From assembly GCF_900103195.1 (NCBI RefSeq), contig NZ_FMWU01000004.1:186001-250000 (forward strand): 64,000 bases of DNA, read 5' to 3'. Positions 15,480 to 24,019 of the stretch are shown here, piece by piece (the stretch's first letter is position 1; each line of letters starts with the position of its first letter). The notes beneath the pieces were generated by a model. The model was given only the letters and a program-made list of their open reading frames with translations. It was not told the DNA's origin and searched no databases. Made by a program: the position numbers and the translations under genes. Source of the DNA: Methylobacterium sp. UNC378MF (GTDB taxonomy: Bacteria; Pseudomonadota; Alphaproteobacteria; Rhizobiales; Beijerinckiaceae).

Positions 15480-16973
15480 ATGATCGAGCGGGAATTGCGG
15501 CCGATGCAGGCGGTGGCCGATGCCGAAACCGCCATCGACCGGCTGGTCGAACTCTACGACGGTGCGGCCGGCGCCCTGCGGACCGCGCTGGAGCGCTACC
15601 TTGCCGGAGGGCCGCCGCCGGACGCCACCGAGCGGCTCGCCTTCCGCTATCCCGAGCTGCGGATCAGCTACCGTCCGGACGGGCCCCTGCCGCGGGTCCG
15701 GCGCGCCACGGCCAAGCTTCAGGCCGCGGGAACCTACGCCACCACGGTCACGCATCCGGGCTTCTTCCGGACCTATCTGACCCGGCAGCTGGAGCCGCTG
15801 ATCGCCGATTACGGGATCGCCATCGAGGTCGGGCTCAGCGCACAGGAAATTCCCTATCCCTATATTCTGGAAGCGGGGCTCGACGCGCGCGGCCGGGCCG
15901 TCGACGGCGCGGATCTCGCCACCTATTTCCCCGTCCCGCTCCTGTCGCTCGTCGGCGACGAGATTGCCGACGGGACTTTCGATCAGGTGACGGGCGAGCC
16001 GCTGCCCCTGGCGCTGTTCGACGCCGTGCGAGTCGATTACTCTCTTCGGCGCCTCGTCCATTACACAGGCTGCGACTGGCGCGACGTCCAGCCCTGGATC
16101 CTGCTCACCAACTATCACCGCTACGTTGACCAGTTCGTCCGCCACGGGCTTGAGCGGCTGGCTTCGGGCGCGGAGGGGTTCGAGCGGCTGGTCCTGCCGG
16201 GTGGCGTGTCCGTGAGCCGCGCCGAAGCGGCCGATGCCGATCCTGCGGCTGTGATCGCCGCCTCGCCCTGGCACCGGCACCAGATGCCGGCCTACCACTT
16301 GGTGGCGCGCGATGCCGGCGGGACCCAGCAGGGCACGACGCTGGTCAATATCGGCGTCGGTCCCTCGAACGCGAAGACGATCACCGACCACCTCGCCGTG
16401 CTGCGCCCCGATTGCTGGCTGATGGTCGGCCATTGCGGTGGCCTGCGGCAATCGCAGACCATCGGCGACTACGTGCTGGCGCACGCCTATCTCCGCCGCG
16501 ACCGGATCCTGGACGAACTCGTGCCGCCGGACGTGCCGGTGCCGGCCCTCGCCGAGGTGCAGGTCGCCCTCCAGAGCGCCGCCGCCTCGGTGACGGGCGA
16601 ACAGGCCGACGCCCTCAAACGGCGCCTGCGCACCGGCACGGTGGTGACCTACGACGATCGCAACTGGGAGCTGCGCTTCAGCCAGGAACGCCGGCGGATC
16701 AACCAGTCCCGCGCGGTCGCGGTCGACATGGAGAGCGGCACCGTCGCCGCGCAGGGTTTTCGCCTGCGCGTGCCTTACGGCGCGCTCCTCTGCGTGTCGG
16801 ACAAGCCGCTCCACGGCGAGATCAAGCTGCCGGGTGCCGCCAACGCGTTCTACGACCGGGCCGTCTCGGAGCACCTTCAGGTGGGGCTCGCGGCGCTCGA
16901 CGCGCTTCGCGCCGACCGGCAGGGTCTCCATTCGCGCAAGCTCCGCAGCTTCGACGAGCCGCCTTTCCGGTGA
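15480..16973 (+). CDS. amn: AMP nucleosidase
   Basis: A 497-residue enzyme that hydrolyses AMP to adenine and ribose 5-phosphate. The N-terminal half (about residues 1-200) is the AMP nucleosidase-specific domain (FRYPELRISYRPDGPLPRVR, and FPVPLLSLVGDE). The C-terminal half is a nucleoside phosphorylase fold with the phosphate and base pocket (NIGVGPSNAKTITDHLAVLR, VGHCGGLRQSQ, and AVDMESGTVAAQGFRLRVPY). The length is close to the E. coli enzyme. GGAGG lies about six bases before the ATG at 15480; a longer open frame upstream is antisense to trmO and is not favoured. With guaA, mtnP, purMN and ndk it adds to the purine genes scattered in this window. Confidence 0.92.
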   Translation: MIERELRPMQAVADAETAIDRLVELYDGAAGALRTALERYLAGGPPPDATERLAFRYPELRISYRPDGPLPRVRRATAKLQAAGTYATTVTHPGFFRTYLTRQLEPLIADYGIAIEVGLSAQEIPYPYILEAGLDARGRAVDGADLATYFPVPLLSLVGDEIADGTFDQVTGEPLPLALFDAVRVDYSLRRLVHYTGCDWRDVQPWILLTNYHRYVDQFVRHGLERLASGAEGFERLVLPGGVSVSRAEAADADPAAVIAASPWHRHQMPAYHLVARDAGGTQQGTTLVNIGVGPSNAKTITDHLAVLRPDCWLMVGHCGGLRQSQTIGDYVLAHAYLRRDRILDELVPPDVPVPALAEVQVALQSAAASVTGEQADALKRRLRTGTVVTYDDRNWELRFSQERRRINQSRAVAVDMESGTVAAQGFRLRVPYGALLCVSDKPLHGEIKLPGAANAFYDRAVSEHLQVGLAALDALRADRQGLHSRKLRSFDEPPFR

Positions 16974-17122
16974 GGCGGTCCCGGCGCCGTATCCGCCAAC
17001 AACGAGGTGAGTCTCGGCCGCAGCGACCGACTGCGACGCCAGCGACAATACTCAAGCTTGGATACGGCTGCGTAGAGCGGTGTTGGGAGGTTAAGACACC
17101 ACGCAACAAGCTGAGCTTTCAC

Positions 17123-17719
17123 ATGACTCGTCTAGCACTTGTTTCCACGGCGCTTCTGGCGGCCGTCGCGTTCGCTCCGAACAATGCCGATGCGCGCGGC
17201 TTCGGCGGCGGTGGCTTCCACGGCGGCGGATTCGGCGGAGGCGGATTCCATGGCGGTGGCTTTGGAGGCGGTGTCCGCGGCGGCGGCGTCGGCGGCGGAG
17301 GTTTCCGAAACGGGGGCTTCGGCGGCGGCGCCTTTCAGAATGGGGGAGTCGGCGGCGCGCGTGCCGGCGGCTTGGGCGGCGGCTTCCGGGGCACAGGGTT
17401 CGGCGCTGCCGGCGTGACCGGTGCCGGCGTCGGCGGGCTGCAGGGCGGCGGCTTGCGGACGGGGGGGTACAACAACGCCGGCCGGTACGGCGGGATCGGG
17501 AACCGGGGCATCGTCGGCCGCGGAGCCGTCAACCGCGGCTATTACGGCCGGGGCTACGGACGCGGCCTGGGTTACGGCCTCGCGGGCGTCGGGCTCGGGC
17601 TGGGGGTCGGCTATGGTCTGGGCGGCCTGGATTACGGTTACGACAACTGCGCCTACACCGACGGCTACGGCGCCTATGACCCGGCCGCCTGCAACGGCTA
17701 TTACGGCTACGGCTACTGA
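17123..17719 (+). CDS. Exported glycine-rich repeat protein
   Basis: A 198-residue protein with a Sec signal (about residues 1-26, TRLALVSTALLAAVAFAPNN, cleavage near ADA). The rest is roughly half glycine. It begins with tandem FGGGGFHGGG units, continues with looser GGG-F/V-R/N-x-G repeats, then a Gly/Tyr segment (YYGRGYGRGLGYGLAGVGLG), and ends with a Tyr-rich tail with two Cys (YDNCAYTDGYGAYDPAACNG). It is probably an extracellular or outer-envelope structural protein. I would not assign a function. An unusually long leader of about 150 bases separates it from amn, and the ribosome binding site is weak. Confidence 0.75.
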   Translation: MTRLALVSTALLAAVAFAPNNADARGFGGGGFHGGGFGGGGFHGGGFGGGVRGGGVGGGGFRNGGFGGGAFQNGGVGGARAGGLGGGFRGTGFGAAGVTGAGVGGLQGGGLRTGGYNNAGRYGGIGNRGIVGRGAVNRGYYGRGYGRGLGYGLAGVGLGLGVGYGLGGLDYGYDNCAYTDGYGAYDPAACNGYYGYGY

Positions 17720-18108
17720 GCCGCGCGGCGCGGGACTGGTGCCCGCGCCCCGTCTCGGAGACGTCTTCGCGCCCGGCCCTCCTGGTCGCGTGCTTCGGTC
17801 CGGATGATCTCCGCAGGTTTTGCCGCGAGCGACGGATCGGCGCGGCGCTCCTGGCCGTCGTTCCGGGGCGCCGCTGACGAGCCCGGACTCCATAGCGGGC
17901 CTGGGTGCAAGGCCCTGCGGCATCGGCGCGTCTCGATCCCGCGCTCCGCTGTTCGGCCTCGGGAGCCCGGGCGAAGCGGCGGTCTCGGTCCGAAACAGGA
18001 AGGCAGATCGCCACGCGCCTGGCGCGACCGATGATGGCGGCGTCCACAGGCTTCGCCTGGGACGAAGGCTCTCTCCACAAATCCCGAATTGCGAACCGTT
18101 CCAATCCG
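17720..18108. other. Intergenic region with degenerate repeat, copy 2
   Basis: About 390 bases between the glycine-rich gene and the permease. The segment 17846-17970 contains the 16-base string shared with 12335-12350 and short GC-rich half-repeats, consistent with a dispersed repeat. The permease frame remains open leftward through it, but that translation is Arg/Ser/Ala-rich, so I read it as noncoding. Confidence 0.4.
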
Positions 18109-19455
18109 ATGAGGATGCCGCTTCCGGCGAGCAGCGGTGTGGGGACGATTACGGTGAGCGGTGTGGGCCTGGTTGCGGCAACGGCAGCGCTGCTCGTGCT
18201 GTGCATGAGCCTCTGGGCGACCGCGCTGCTGCCCGAGATCGTGACGGCGCTCGCCTTTTTCGGTCTCGCAATGCTGCTGCGGCTCGGCTCCGCCGCCACG
18301 GTGTTCTCGGGCTTCTCGTCCTCCGCTTTCTGGCTGGTCCTGTCCGGCATGGTCGTGGGCCAGGGGATGACCCGAACCGGTCTCGGCGCCCGCATGGCGC
18401 GGACGCTCGCCCTGCGCCTGTCGGGATCCTACGGGCGGTTCATCGGCGGGCTGGTGACGCTGAGCTTCCTCATCGCCTTCGTCATGCCGTCGAATCTCGG
18501 CCGCATCGCCCTGATGATCCCCGTGACCCTGGCGCTCTGCGACGCCTTCGGCCTCACGACCGGCCGTCCGGGACGGACAGGGGCGGTTCTGGCCGTCGGT
18601 CTGGCCACGCCGATCCTGTCGGCGGCGATCCTGCCCGCCAACGTGCCGAACCTCGTGATGGCCGGCTCGGCAGAACACCTGCTCGGTCTGCACCTGTCTT
18701 ACCTGTCCTATTTCGTTCTGCACGCTCCGGTCCTGGCCGTGGCCAAGGGCGCTTTGCTCGTGGCCCTCATCGTGCGGATGTTCCCGGACGATCTCGGCCC
18801 GACCGCGCCGATCCTGCCGGTGCCGCCGCCGGTCTCCGCACCCGAAAAGCGCCTCGCGGTGATCCTGGCCTGCACCCTGATCCTCTGGATGACCGACAGC
18901 CTCCACGGCCTCGCCCCCGCCTGGGTCGGCCTCGCCGCCGCGGTGATCTGCCTGCTGCCGCGGGTCGGAGTGCTTCCGCCGGAGGCGTTCCAGCAGGTGA
19001 ACCTGCGGACATGCTTCTACATCGCGGCGCTGCTCGGATTGGTTGCCCTGGTCAATGAGACGGGCCTAGGCGAGCGCCTCGGTCATCTCCTCCTGACGGT
19101 CGCGCCCCTGACGCATGACGCCCCGACGCAGAACTTCGCGGTGCTCACCGGCATCGCGACGGTGTTGACCCTCCTCGTCACCGCCAACGGCGCTCCGGCC
19201 CTCTACACCGCCCTGGCCGGCGAGATGACGGAGGCGAGCGGCCTGTCAGCCCTCGCGGTCGTCTCCTTGCAGGTGATCGGCTACTCGACCGTGTTCTTCC
19301 CCTATCAGGCGCCCCCGATCGTGTTCGCCAGCGAACTCGGGCGCGTCGCTCTCCGGGACGCGACGCGGCTCACCGTAAGCTTCGGCCTCCTGTCGCTCCT
19401 GGTGGCCGCGCCCCTCGATTATGCGTGGTGGCGGCTGCTGGGGCAGCTGAGGTGA
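18109..19455 (+). CDS. SLC13/DASS-type anion permease
   Basis: A polytopic membrane protein of about 448 residues with 11-12 hydrophobic segments. Features of the divalent anion:sodium symporter group are the [20 protein letters not shown] block, [20 protein letters not shown] (the S/T-N-x hairpin region), a second half with a similar [20 protein letters not shown], and the closing [20 protein letters not shown]. The likely substrate is a dicarboxylate, sulfate or a related anion; which cannot be told. Start choice is weak: ATG at 18109 leaves a short polar lead before the first membrane helix, and upstream candidates extend into repeat-like DNA. It precedes sdhCDAB by about 130 bases; a dicarboxylate link would be attractive but is unproven. 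Confidence 0.75.
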   Translation: MRMPLPASSGVGTITVSGVGLVAATAALLVLCMSLWATALLPEIVTALAFFGLAMLLRLGSAATVFSGFSSSAFWLVLSGMVVGQGMTRTGLGARMARTLALRLSGSYGRFIGGLVTLSFLIAFVMPSNLGRIALMIPVTLALCDAFGLTTGRPGRTGAVLAVGLATPILSAAILPANVPNLVMAGSAEHLLGLHLSYLSYFVLHAPVLAVAKGALLVALIVRMFPDDLGPTAPILPVPPPVSAPEKRLAVILACTLILWMTDSLHGLAPAWVGLAAAVICLLPRVGVLPPEAFQQVNLRTCFYIAALLGLVALVNETGLGERLGHLLLTVAPLTHDAPTQNFAVLTGIATVLTLLVTANGAPALYTALAGEMTEASGLSALAVVSLQVIGYSTVFFPYQAPPIVFASELGRVALRDATRLTVSFGLLSLLVAAPLDYAWWRLLGQLR

Positions 19456-19584
19456 CAGAATCGGCAAAGTGTCGCCCGAGACGGCACATTGCGCCGCACC
19501 ATGACGGATTGCGGGTTGCCCGCTCAGGTTCTAGCGCTACCAGATTAGAGACGGTCCAGTTCGCAGCTGCGAGGCTTCAACCCG

Positions 19585-19986
19585 ATGGCACCCACCGCCC
19601 GCCCGACTGTGGCACAGCCGATGTCGCCCCATCTCCAGATCTACCGCTGGACCTGGACGATGGCGATGTCGGTGTTTCACCGGATCACCGGCACCGCGCT
19701 CTACGGCGGGACTGCTTTGGTGGCAGTCTGGCTCGTGGCTCTGGCTTCCGGCCCCGTCGGCTACTCTTACGTGGCCGGATTCTTCGGCTCGCTGGTCGGG
19801 CGGCTGGTCCTTTTCGTCTATACCTGGGTCCTGATGCACCACATGCTTGGCGGCATCCGGCACCTGATCTGGGACACCGGCTTCGGGTTCGACCGGGCGA
19901 AGCGTCTCTCGATGGCCCGGCTGACGCTGATCGGCTCGGTGGCCCTCACCCTCGTCATCTGGGCGGTCGCCCTTCTGGTCCGCTGA
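19585..19986 (+). CDS. sdhC: Succinate dehydrogenase cytochrome b556 subunit
   Basis: A 133-residue membrane anchor of complex II, which carries electrons from succinate oxidation into ubiquinone. The family signature SPHLQIYRWTWTMAMSVFHR (quinone-site Ser/Arg region) is followed by ITGTAL, and the second by VLMHHMLGGIRHLIWDTG, with the haem b ligand His. Three membrane segments are visible. First gene of sdhCDAB; sdhD begins ten bases after its stop. ATG at 19585 is the first in frame; a second Met at residue 13 (MSPHLQ) is a possible alternative. Confidence 0.95.
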   Translation: MAPTARPTVAQPMSPHLQIYRWTWTMAMSVFHRITGTALYGGTALVAVWLVALASGPVGYSYVAGFFGSLVGRLVLFVYTWVLMHHMLGGIRHLIWDTGFGFDRAKRLSMARLTLIGSVALTLVIWAVALLVR

Positions 19987-19996
19987 GGAGGCCGAC

Positions 19997-20416
19997 ATGG
20001 CTAAGGAAGAGGTCCGGCAGGACACGCGCATCTCGATCCGCACCCCGCGCGCCCGCGTGCGCGGCCTCGGCGTGTCCCATCACGGTGCCGGCCATTGGTG
20101 GCTGCAGCGGCTCACCGCCGTCGCCAACGTCGTGCTGATGCTGAGCTTCGTGGTGATCATCGCCAAGATGGCGGGCCGCGGCTACGGGGAGGCGCGGCTC
20201 CTCGTCGCGACCCCCCTGGTCTCGATCCTCCTGATCCTGGCGCTGCTGTCGGTGACGGTCCACATGCGCCTCGGCATGCAGGTGATCATCGAGGACTACG
20301 TGCACGCGCCGGGGACGAAGATCGCGGCGGTGTTCGCCAACAACGCCTACGCGGTGGTCGTGGCCGTCGCCTGCCTCTACGCGGTCCTGCGCATCGGCTT
20401 CGGACAGCCGGCCTGA
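19997..20416 (+). CDS. sdhD: Succinate dehydrogenase hydrophobic membrane anchor subunit
   Basis: A 139-residue protein with three membrane helices. The N-terminal polar stretch leads into [20 protein letters not shown], the SdhD pattern in which the following His/Asp region contributes to haem b and quinone binding ([20 protein letters not shown]). Together with SdhC it anchors the SdhAB dimer in the inner membrane. A GGAGG site lies five bases before the ATG, so the start is well defined. sdhA follows by 31 bases. Confidence 0.95.
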   Translation: MAKEEVRQDTRISIRTPRARVRGLGVSHHGAGHWWLQRLTAVANVVLMLSFVVIIAKMAGRGYGEARLLVATPLVSILLILALLSVTVHMRLGMQVIIEDYVHAPGTKIAAVFANNAYAVVVAVACLYAVLRIGFGQPA

Positions 20417-20447
20417 CCCCGCCAACACGTATCTCGAGGAGCCGAAC

Positions 20448-22265
20448 ATGGCCGCCAACGGCACCAACGGCAGCGGGCCTGCCTACACCATCCACGATCA
20501 CGCCTTCGACGTGGTGATCGTCGGCGCGGGCGGCGCAGGCCTGCGCGCCACAGTGGGCTGCTCGGAAGCGGGCCTGCGCACCGCCTGCATCACGAAGGTG
20601 TTCCCGACGCGCTCGCACACCGTGGCGGCGCAGGGCGGCATCTCGGCTTCGCTCGGCAACATGGGTCCGGACGATTGGCGCTGGCACATGTACGACACCG
20701 TGAAGGGGTCGGACTGGCTCGGCGATCAGGACGCGATCGAGTACCTCGTGCGCAACGCCCCCGCGGCGGTCTACGAGCTGGAGCACTGGGGCGTCCCCTT
20801 CTCCCGAACGGAAGAGGGCAAGATCTATCAGCGTCCGTTCGGCGGCATGACCACCGATTACGGCAAGGGCACTGCCCAGCGCACCTGCGCTGCCGCCGAC
20901 CGCACCGGCCACGCCATGCTGCACACCCTCTACGGGCAGGCAGTGAAGAACAAGACCGACTTCTTCATCGAGTATTTCGCCCTCGACCTGATCATGGATG
21001 ACGAGGGCCGCTGCCGCGGCGTCATCGCCCTCGATCAGGCCACCGGCGAGATCCACCGCTTCCGCGCCCAGATGACCATCCTGGCCACCGGCGGTTACGG
21101 CCGCGCCTACTTCTCGGCGACCTCCGCCCATACCTGCACCGGCGACGGCAACGCCATGGTGCTGCGCGCCGGCCTGCCGCTGCAGGACATGGAGTTCGTG
21201 CAGTTCCACCCGACCGGCATCTACGGCGCCGGCTGCCTGATCACGGAAGGGTCCCGCGGCGAGGGCGGCTACCTGACGAATTCCGAGGGCGAGCGCTTCA
21301 TGGAGCGCTACGCGCCGTCGGCGAAGGACCTCGCCTCGCGCGACGTGGTCTCGCGCTCCATGACCATGGAGATCCGCGACGGCCGTGGCGTCGGCAAGAA
21401 CAAGGACCACATCTACCTGCACCTCGACCACCTCGACCCGAAGATCCTGCACGAGCGCCTGCCGGGCATCTCGGAGAGCGCGAAGATCTTCGCGGGCGTC
21501 GACGTGACCAAGGAGCCGATCCCGGTCATTCCAACCGTCCACTACAACATGGGCGGCATCCCCACGAACTATCACGGCGAGGTCCTGACCCTGCGCGACG
21601 GCAACCCCGACACGGTGGTTCCGGGCCTTATGGCGATCGGCGAGGCGGCCTGCGTCTCCGTTCACGGCGCCAACCGCCTGGGCTCGAACTCGCTGATCGA
21701 CCTCGTGGTCTTCGGTCGCGCCGCCGGCAAGCGCTGCGCCGAGATCGTCGAGCCGAACGGCCGGGCCATGGAACTGCCGAAGGGCGCGACCGACAAGGCG
21801 CTCGAGCGCCTCGACCGGTTCCGCTACGCCAACGGCTCGACGCCGACCGCGGAGCTGCGCGCCGAGATGCAGAAGACGATGCAGAACAACTGCGCCGTGT
21901 TCCGCACCGGCGAGGTCCTCGAAGAGGGCAAGGGCCTTATCCACAAGGTCTGGAATGCCGCAGCCGACGTGAGGATCACCGACCGGTCGCTGGTCTGGAA
22001 CACCGACCTCCTGGAAACCCTGGAGTTCGACAACCTGATCGGCCAGGCGGTGGTAACGATGGAATCGGCCGCCAACCGCACGGAATCCCGTGGCGCCCAC
22101 GCCCGCGAGGACTTCCCGGACCGCGACGACAAGGATTGGATGAAGCACACCCTGTCCTGGCTCGACGAGAGCCAGCACCAGGTGAACATCGATTACCGCC
22201 CGGTCCACACCTACACGATGTCCAATGAGATCCAGTACATCGAGCCGAAAGCGCGCGTGTACTGA
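20448..22265 (+). CDS. sdhA: Succinate dehydrogenase flavoprotein subunit
   Basis: A 605-residue catalytic subunit that oxidises succinate to fumarate through covalently bound FAD. The FAD Rossmann motif is [20 protein letters not shown]. The His that links FAD lies in [20 protein letters not shown]. The active-site segment is [20 protein letters not shown] with TEGSRGEGG, and the fumarate-side [11 protein letters not shown] and [20 protein letters not shown] follow. Length is normal. A GGAG site precedes the ATG. An 85-base gap with a stem-loop separates it from sdhB. Confidence 0.98.
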   Translation: MAANGTNGSGPAYTIHDHAFDVVIVGAGGAGLRATVGCSEAGLRTACITKVFPTRSHTVAAQGGISASLGNMGPDDWRWHMYDTVKGSDWLGDQDAIEYLVRNAPAAVYELEHWGVPFSRTEEGKIYQRPFGGMTTDYGKGTAQRTCAAADRTGHAMLHTLYGQAVKNKTDFFIEYFALDLIMDDEGRCRGVIALDQATGEIHRFRAQMTILATGGYGRAYFSATSAHTCTGDGNAMVLRAGLPLQDMEFVQFHPTGIYGAGCLITEGSRGEGGYLTNSEGERFMERYAPSAKDLASRDVVSRSMTMEIRDGRGVGKNKDHIYLHLDHLDPKILHERLPGISESAKIFAGVDVTKEPIPVIPTVHYNMGGIPTNYHGEVLTLRDGNPDTVVPGLMAIGEAACVSVHGANRLGSNSLIDLVVFGRAAGKRCAEIVEPNGRAMELPKGATDKALERLDRFRYANGSTPTAELRAEMQKTMQNNCAVFRTGEVLEEGKGLIHKVWNAAADVRITDRSLVWNTDLLETLEFDNLIGQAVVTMESAANRTESRGAHAREDFPDRDDKDWMKHTLSWLDESQHQVNIDYRPVHTYTMSNEIQYIEPKARVY

Positions 22266-22287
22266 TCTGCAACTCTGCACAACGACT

Positions 22288-22320
22288 GCGGCGGCGGGGC
22301 CTTGCTCCTCCGGCCGCCGC
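22288..22320 (+). other. Stem-loop between sdhA and sdhB
   Basis: A perfect 8-bp GC stem (GCGGCGGC at 22288-22295 with GCCGCCGC at 22313-22320) and a 17-base loop lie between sdhA and sdhB, with no T run after it. It could tune message stability or subunit ratio; it is not a canonical terminator. Confidence 0.4.
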
Positions 22321-22350
22321 GTCCTGCTCTAGCGGAAGCCGTCGAGAACC

Positions 22351-23175
22351 ATGGCTCAGTTCAACCTTCCGAAAAATTCTCAGATCACGCCGGGCAAGGC
22401 CTGGCCGGCCCCTCCGGGTGCCAGGAACCTGCAGACCTTCAAGATCTACCGGTGGAACCCGGATGACGGGGCCAATCCGCGCATCGACACCTATCAGGTC
22501 GATCGCGAGGATTGCGGTCCGATGGTCCTCGATGCGCTCCTGTGGATCAAGAACAAGGTCGATTCGACGCTGGTCTTCCGGCGCTCCTGCCGCGAGGGCA
22601 TCTGCGGCTCCTGCGCGATGAACATCGAGGGCCAGAACGCGCTCGCGTGCACGATGGGCATCGACGAGTGCAAGAGCCCCGACAACGCCCTGCCGGTCTT
22701 GACCCGAAAGGACAAGGACGGTGCGATCCGGATCTATCCGCTGCCGCACATGCCGGTCCTCAAGGACCTCGTGCCGGATCTCACGAATTTCTACGCCCAG
22801 CATGCCGCCATCGAGCCCTGGCTCCAGACCGAGACGCCCGCCCCCGAGAAGGAGTGGCGCCAGACGCCGGAGGACCGCTCCCGCCTCGACGGGCTGTACG
22901 AATGCATCCTGTGCGCGTGCTGCACCACGTCGTGCCCGAGCTACTGGTGGAACGGCGACAAGTTCCTCGGGCCGGCAGCCCTGCTCCAGGCCTATCGCTG
23001 GCTGATCGATTCCCGCGACGAGAACACCGGCCACCGCCTCGACGGGCTGCACGACCCGTTCCGGCTGTACCGCTGCCACACGATCATGAACTGCGCCAAC
23101 ACCTGCCCGAAGAGCCTCAACCCGGCGAAGGCCATCGCCGAGATCAAGAAGATGATGGTTGAGCGCACGCTCTGA
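22351..23175 (+). CDS. sdhB: Succinate dehydrogenase iron-sulfur subunit
   Basis: A 274-residue subunit that passes electrons from FAD to ubiquinone. Three clusters are visible: the [2Fe-2S] ligands in [20 protein letters not shown] (closed by a further Cys), the [4Fe-4S] set in [16 protein letters not shown], and the [3Fe-4S] set with the last Cys group in [17 protein letters not shown]. It ends with the usual basic KKMMVERTL tail. The N-terminal 25 residues are a polar lead. Last gene of the sdh operon; several hairpins follow before the next gene. Confidence 0.98.
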   Translation: MAQFNLPKNSQITPGKAWPAPPGARNLQTFKIYRWNPDDGANPRIDTYQVDREDCGPMVLDALLWIKNKVDSTLVFRRSCREGICGSCAMNIEGQNALACTMGIDECKSPDNALPVLTRKDKDGAIRIYPLPHMPVLKDLVPDLTNFYAQHAAIEPWLQTETPAPEKEWRQTPEDRSRLDGLYECILCACCTTSCPSYWWNGDKFLGPAALLQAYRWLIDSRDENTGHRLDGLHDPFRLYRCHTIMNCANTCPKSLNPAKAIAEIKKMMVERTL

Positions 23176-23233
23176 TTGCAGAGTTGTGCCGCGTGTTGAG
23201 GCCTGAGGGCCACACCGGGCTGAAAAGGCCGGC

Positions 23234-23333
23234 TCTCCGCTGCGGAGTCGTCTCGGGCTGACTGCGCCGCCTTGCGGTCAGCGCAATTGCCACGGAGTCA
23301 GGGCTCAAGCGCGTTCGCGCCTTGAAGCCTGAC
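23234..23333 (+). other. Cluster of stem-loops after the sdh operon
   Basis: Three inverted repeats follow sdhB: 23234-23246 (CTCCGC/GCGGAG), 23257-23282 (GCTGAC with GTCAGC), and a long imperfect stem 23297-23333 (GTCAGG with CCTGAC, enclosing GCGCG/CGCGC). None has a T run. They may protect the sdh mRNA 3' end or shape the leader of the lipoprotein gene that starts at 23347. Confidence 0.4.
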
Positions 23334-23346
23334 CCGAAGTGGACCG

Positions 23347-23931
23347 ATGCTGCGCTCGAACCTGTCGACGTTCGCCGTTCTCTGTCTGAGCGCCAGCCTC
23401 GGCGCCTGCGCCTCGAGTCGCTTGGACGGGCCGCGGACCCGTGGCCCATCTCCTCAGGCGTCGCTGGACACCGTGCCGGCGATGCCGTCGGGTACCGTGA
23501 CCGCGGCGCCCCTGGCGCCTCCGCCCGGCGTGGCGGCGAGCCCCGATGCACCGCCCCCGCCCGGCGCCCAGGCGGCCGTGCCGCCCGCCGGCCCGACCGT
23601 GATCGCCGAGCCGGTCGCCCCGCCGGCGCCGCCGCCGCCGGTCGCCACGGGCGGCCGATCGGCCGTGGTCGGAAGCTGGGATGCCCGGGATGCGACCGGG
23701 GCGAATTGCAAGGTCACGCTCTCGAGCACGCCGGCCCTCGACCTCTATCGGGCGACGGCCTCGGGCTGCGCCAACAAGGATCTGGCCCGGGTCTCGGCCT
23801 GGGATTTCCGGGACGGCGAGGTCTACCTCTACCAGCCGGGCGGCTCGGTGGCGGCGCGGCTGCGGCAGGGCGGCGGCGGCCTGGAAGGTGCGCTGACCAA
23901 GTCCGGGGCCGCGCTGGCCCTGAACCGCTGA
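23347..23931 (+). CDS. Omp19/AprI-Inh family lipoprotein, putative protease inhibitor
   Basis: A 194-residue lipoprotein. The lipobox is LSASLGAC with Cys21, so it should be lipid-anchored in the envelope. Residues about 35-105 are a Pro/Ala-rich linker (APPPGVAASPDAPPPPGAQA). Residues about 108-194 form an Inh-type beta-barrel (SAVVGSWDARDATGANCKVT, with a second Cys in TASGCANKDL for the conserved disulphide, and WDFRDGEVYLYQPGG). This layout matches Brucella Omp19 and its relatives, which inhibit proteases; inhibition is inferred from the family. It follows sdhB by about 170 bases with stem-loops between. Confidence 0.8.
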   Translation: MLRSNLSTFAVLCLSASLGACASSRLDGPRTRGPSPQASLDTVPAMPSGTVTAAPLAPPPGVAASPDAPPPPGAQAAVPPAGPTVIAEPVAPPAPPPPVATGGRSAVVGSWDARDATGANCKVTLSSTPALDLYRATASGCANKDLARVSAWDFRDGEVYLYQPGGSVAARLRQGGGGLEGALTKSGAALALNR

Positions 23932-24019
23932 GGCGGCGCGGCGCGACCACGCCGCACGGTTGGCACCCGGCGGGGGGCACTTACATGAGGCGCTCCCGCC
24001 GCATCACGCACCCGTAGAC

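Noticed and set aside
16412..17122. Long in-frame extension before the glycine-rich protein
   Set aside because: It runs through the end of amn in another frame and is Arg/Ala-rich; the signal peptide at 17123 is the natural start.
17190..17480. CRISPR-like spacing in the glycine-rich gene
   Set aside because: The repetition is at the codon level of Gly-rich tandem units inside a gene, with no fixed direct repeat and unique spacer pattern and no cas genes.
20286..22280. A 664-residue open frame on the minus strand across sdhA
   Set aside because: Antisense shadow of sdhA with no motif or signal; sdhA itself is unmistakable.
22271..23186. A 10-base inverted match flanking sdhB (CAACTCTGCA and TGCAGAGTTG)
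   Set aside because: Too short and too far apart to support a structural role; likely chance.
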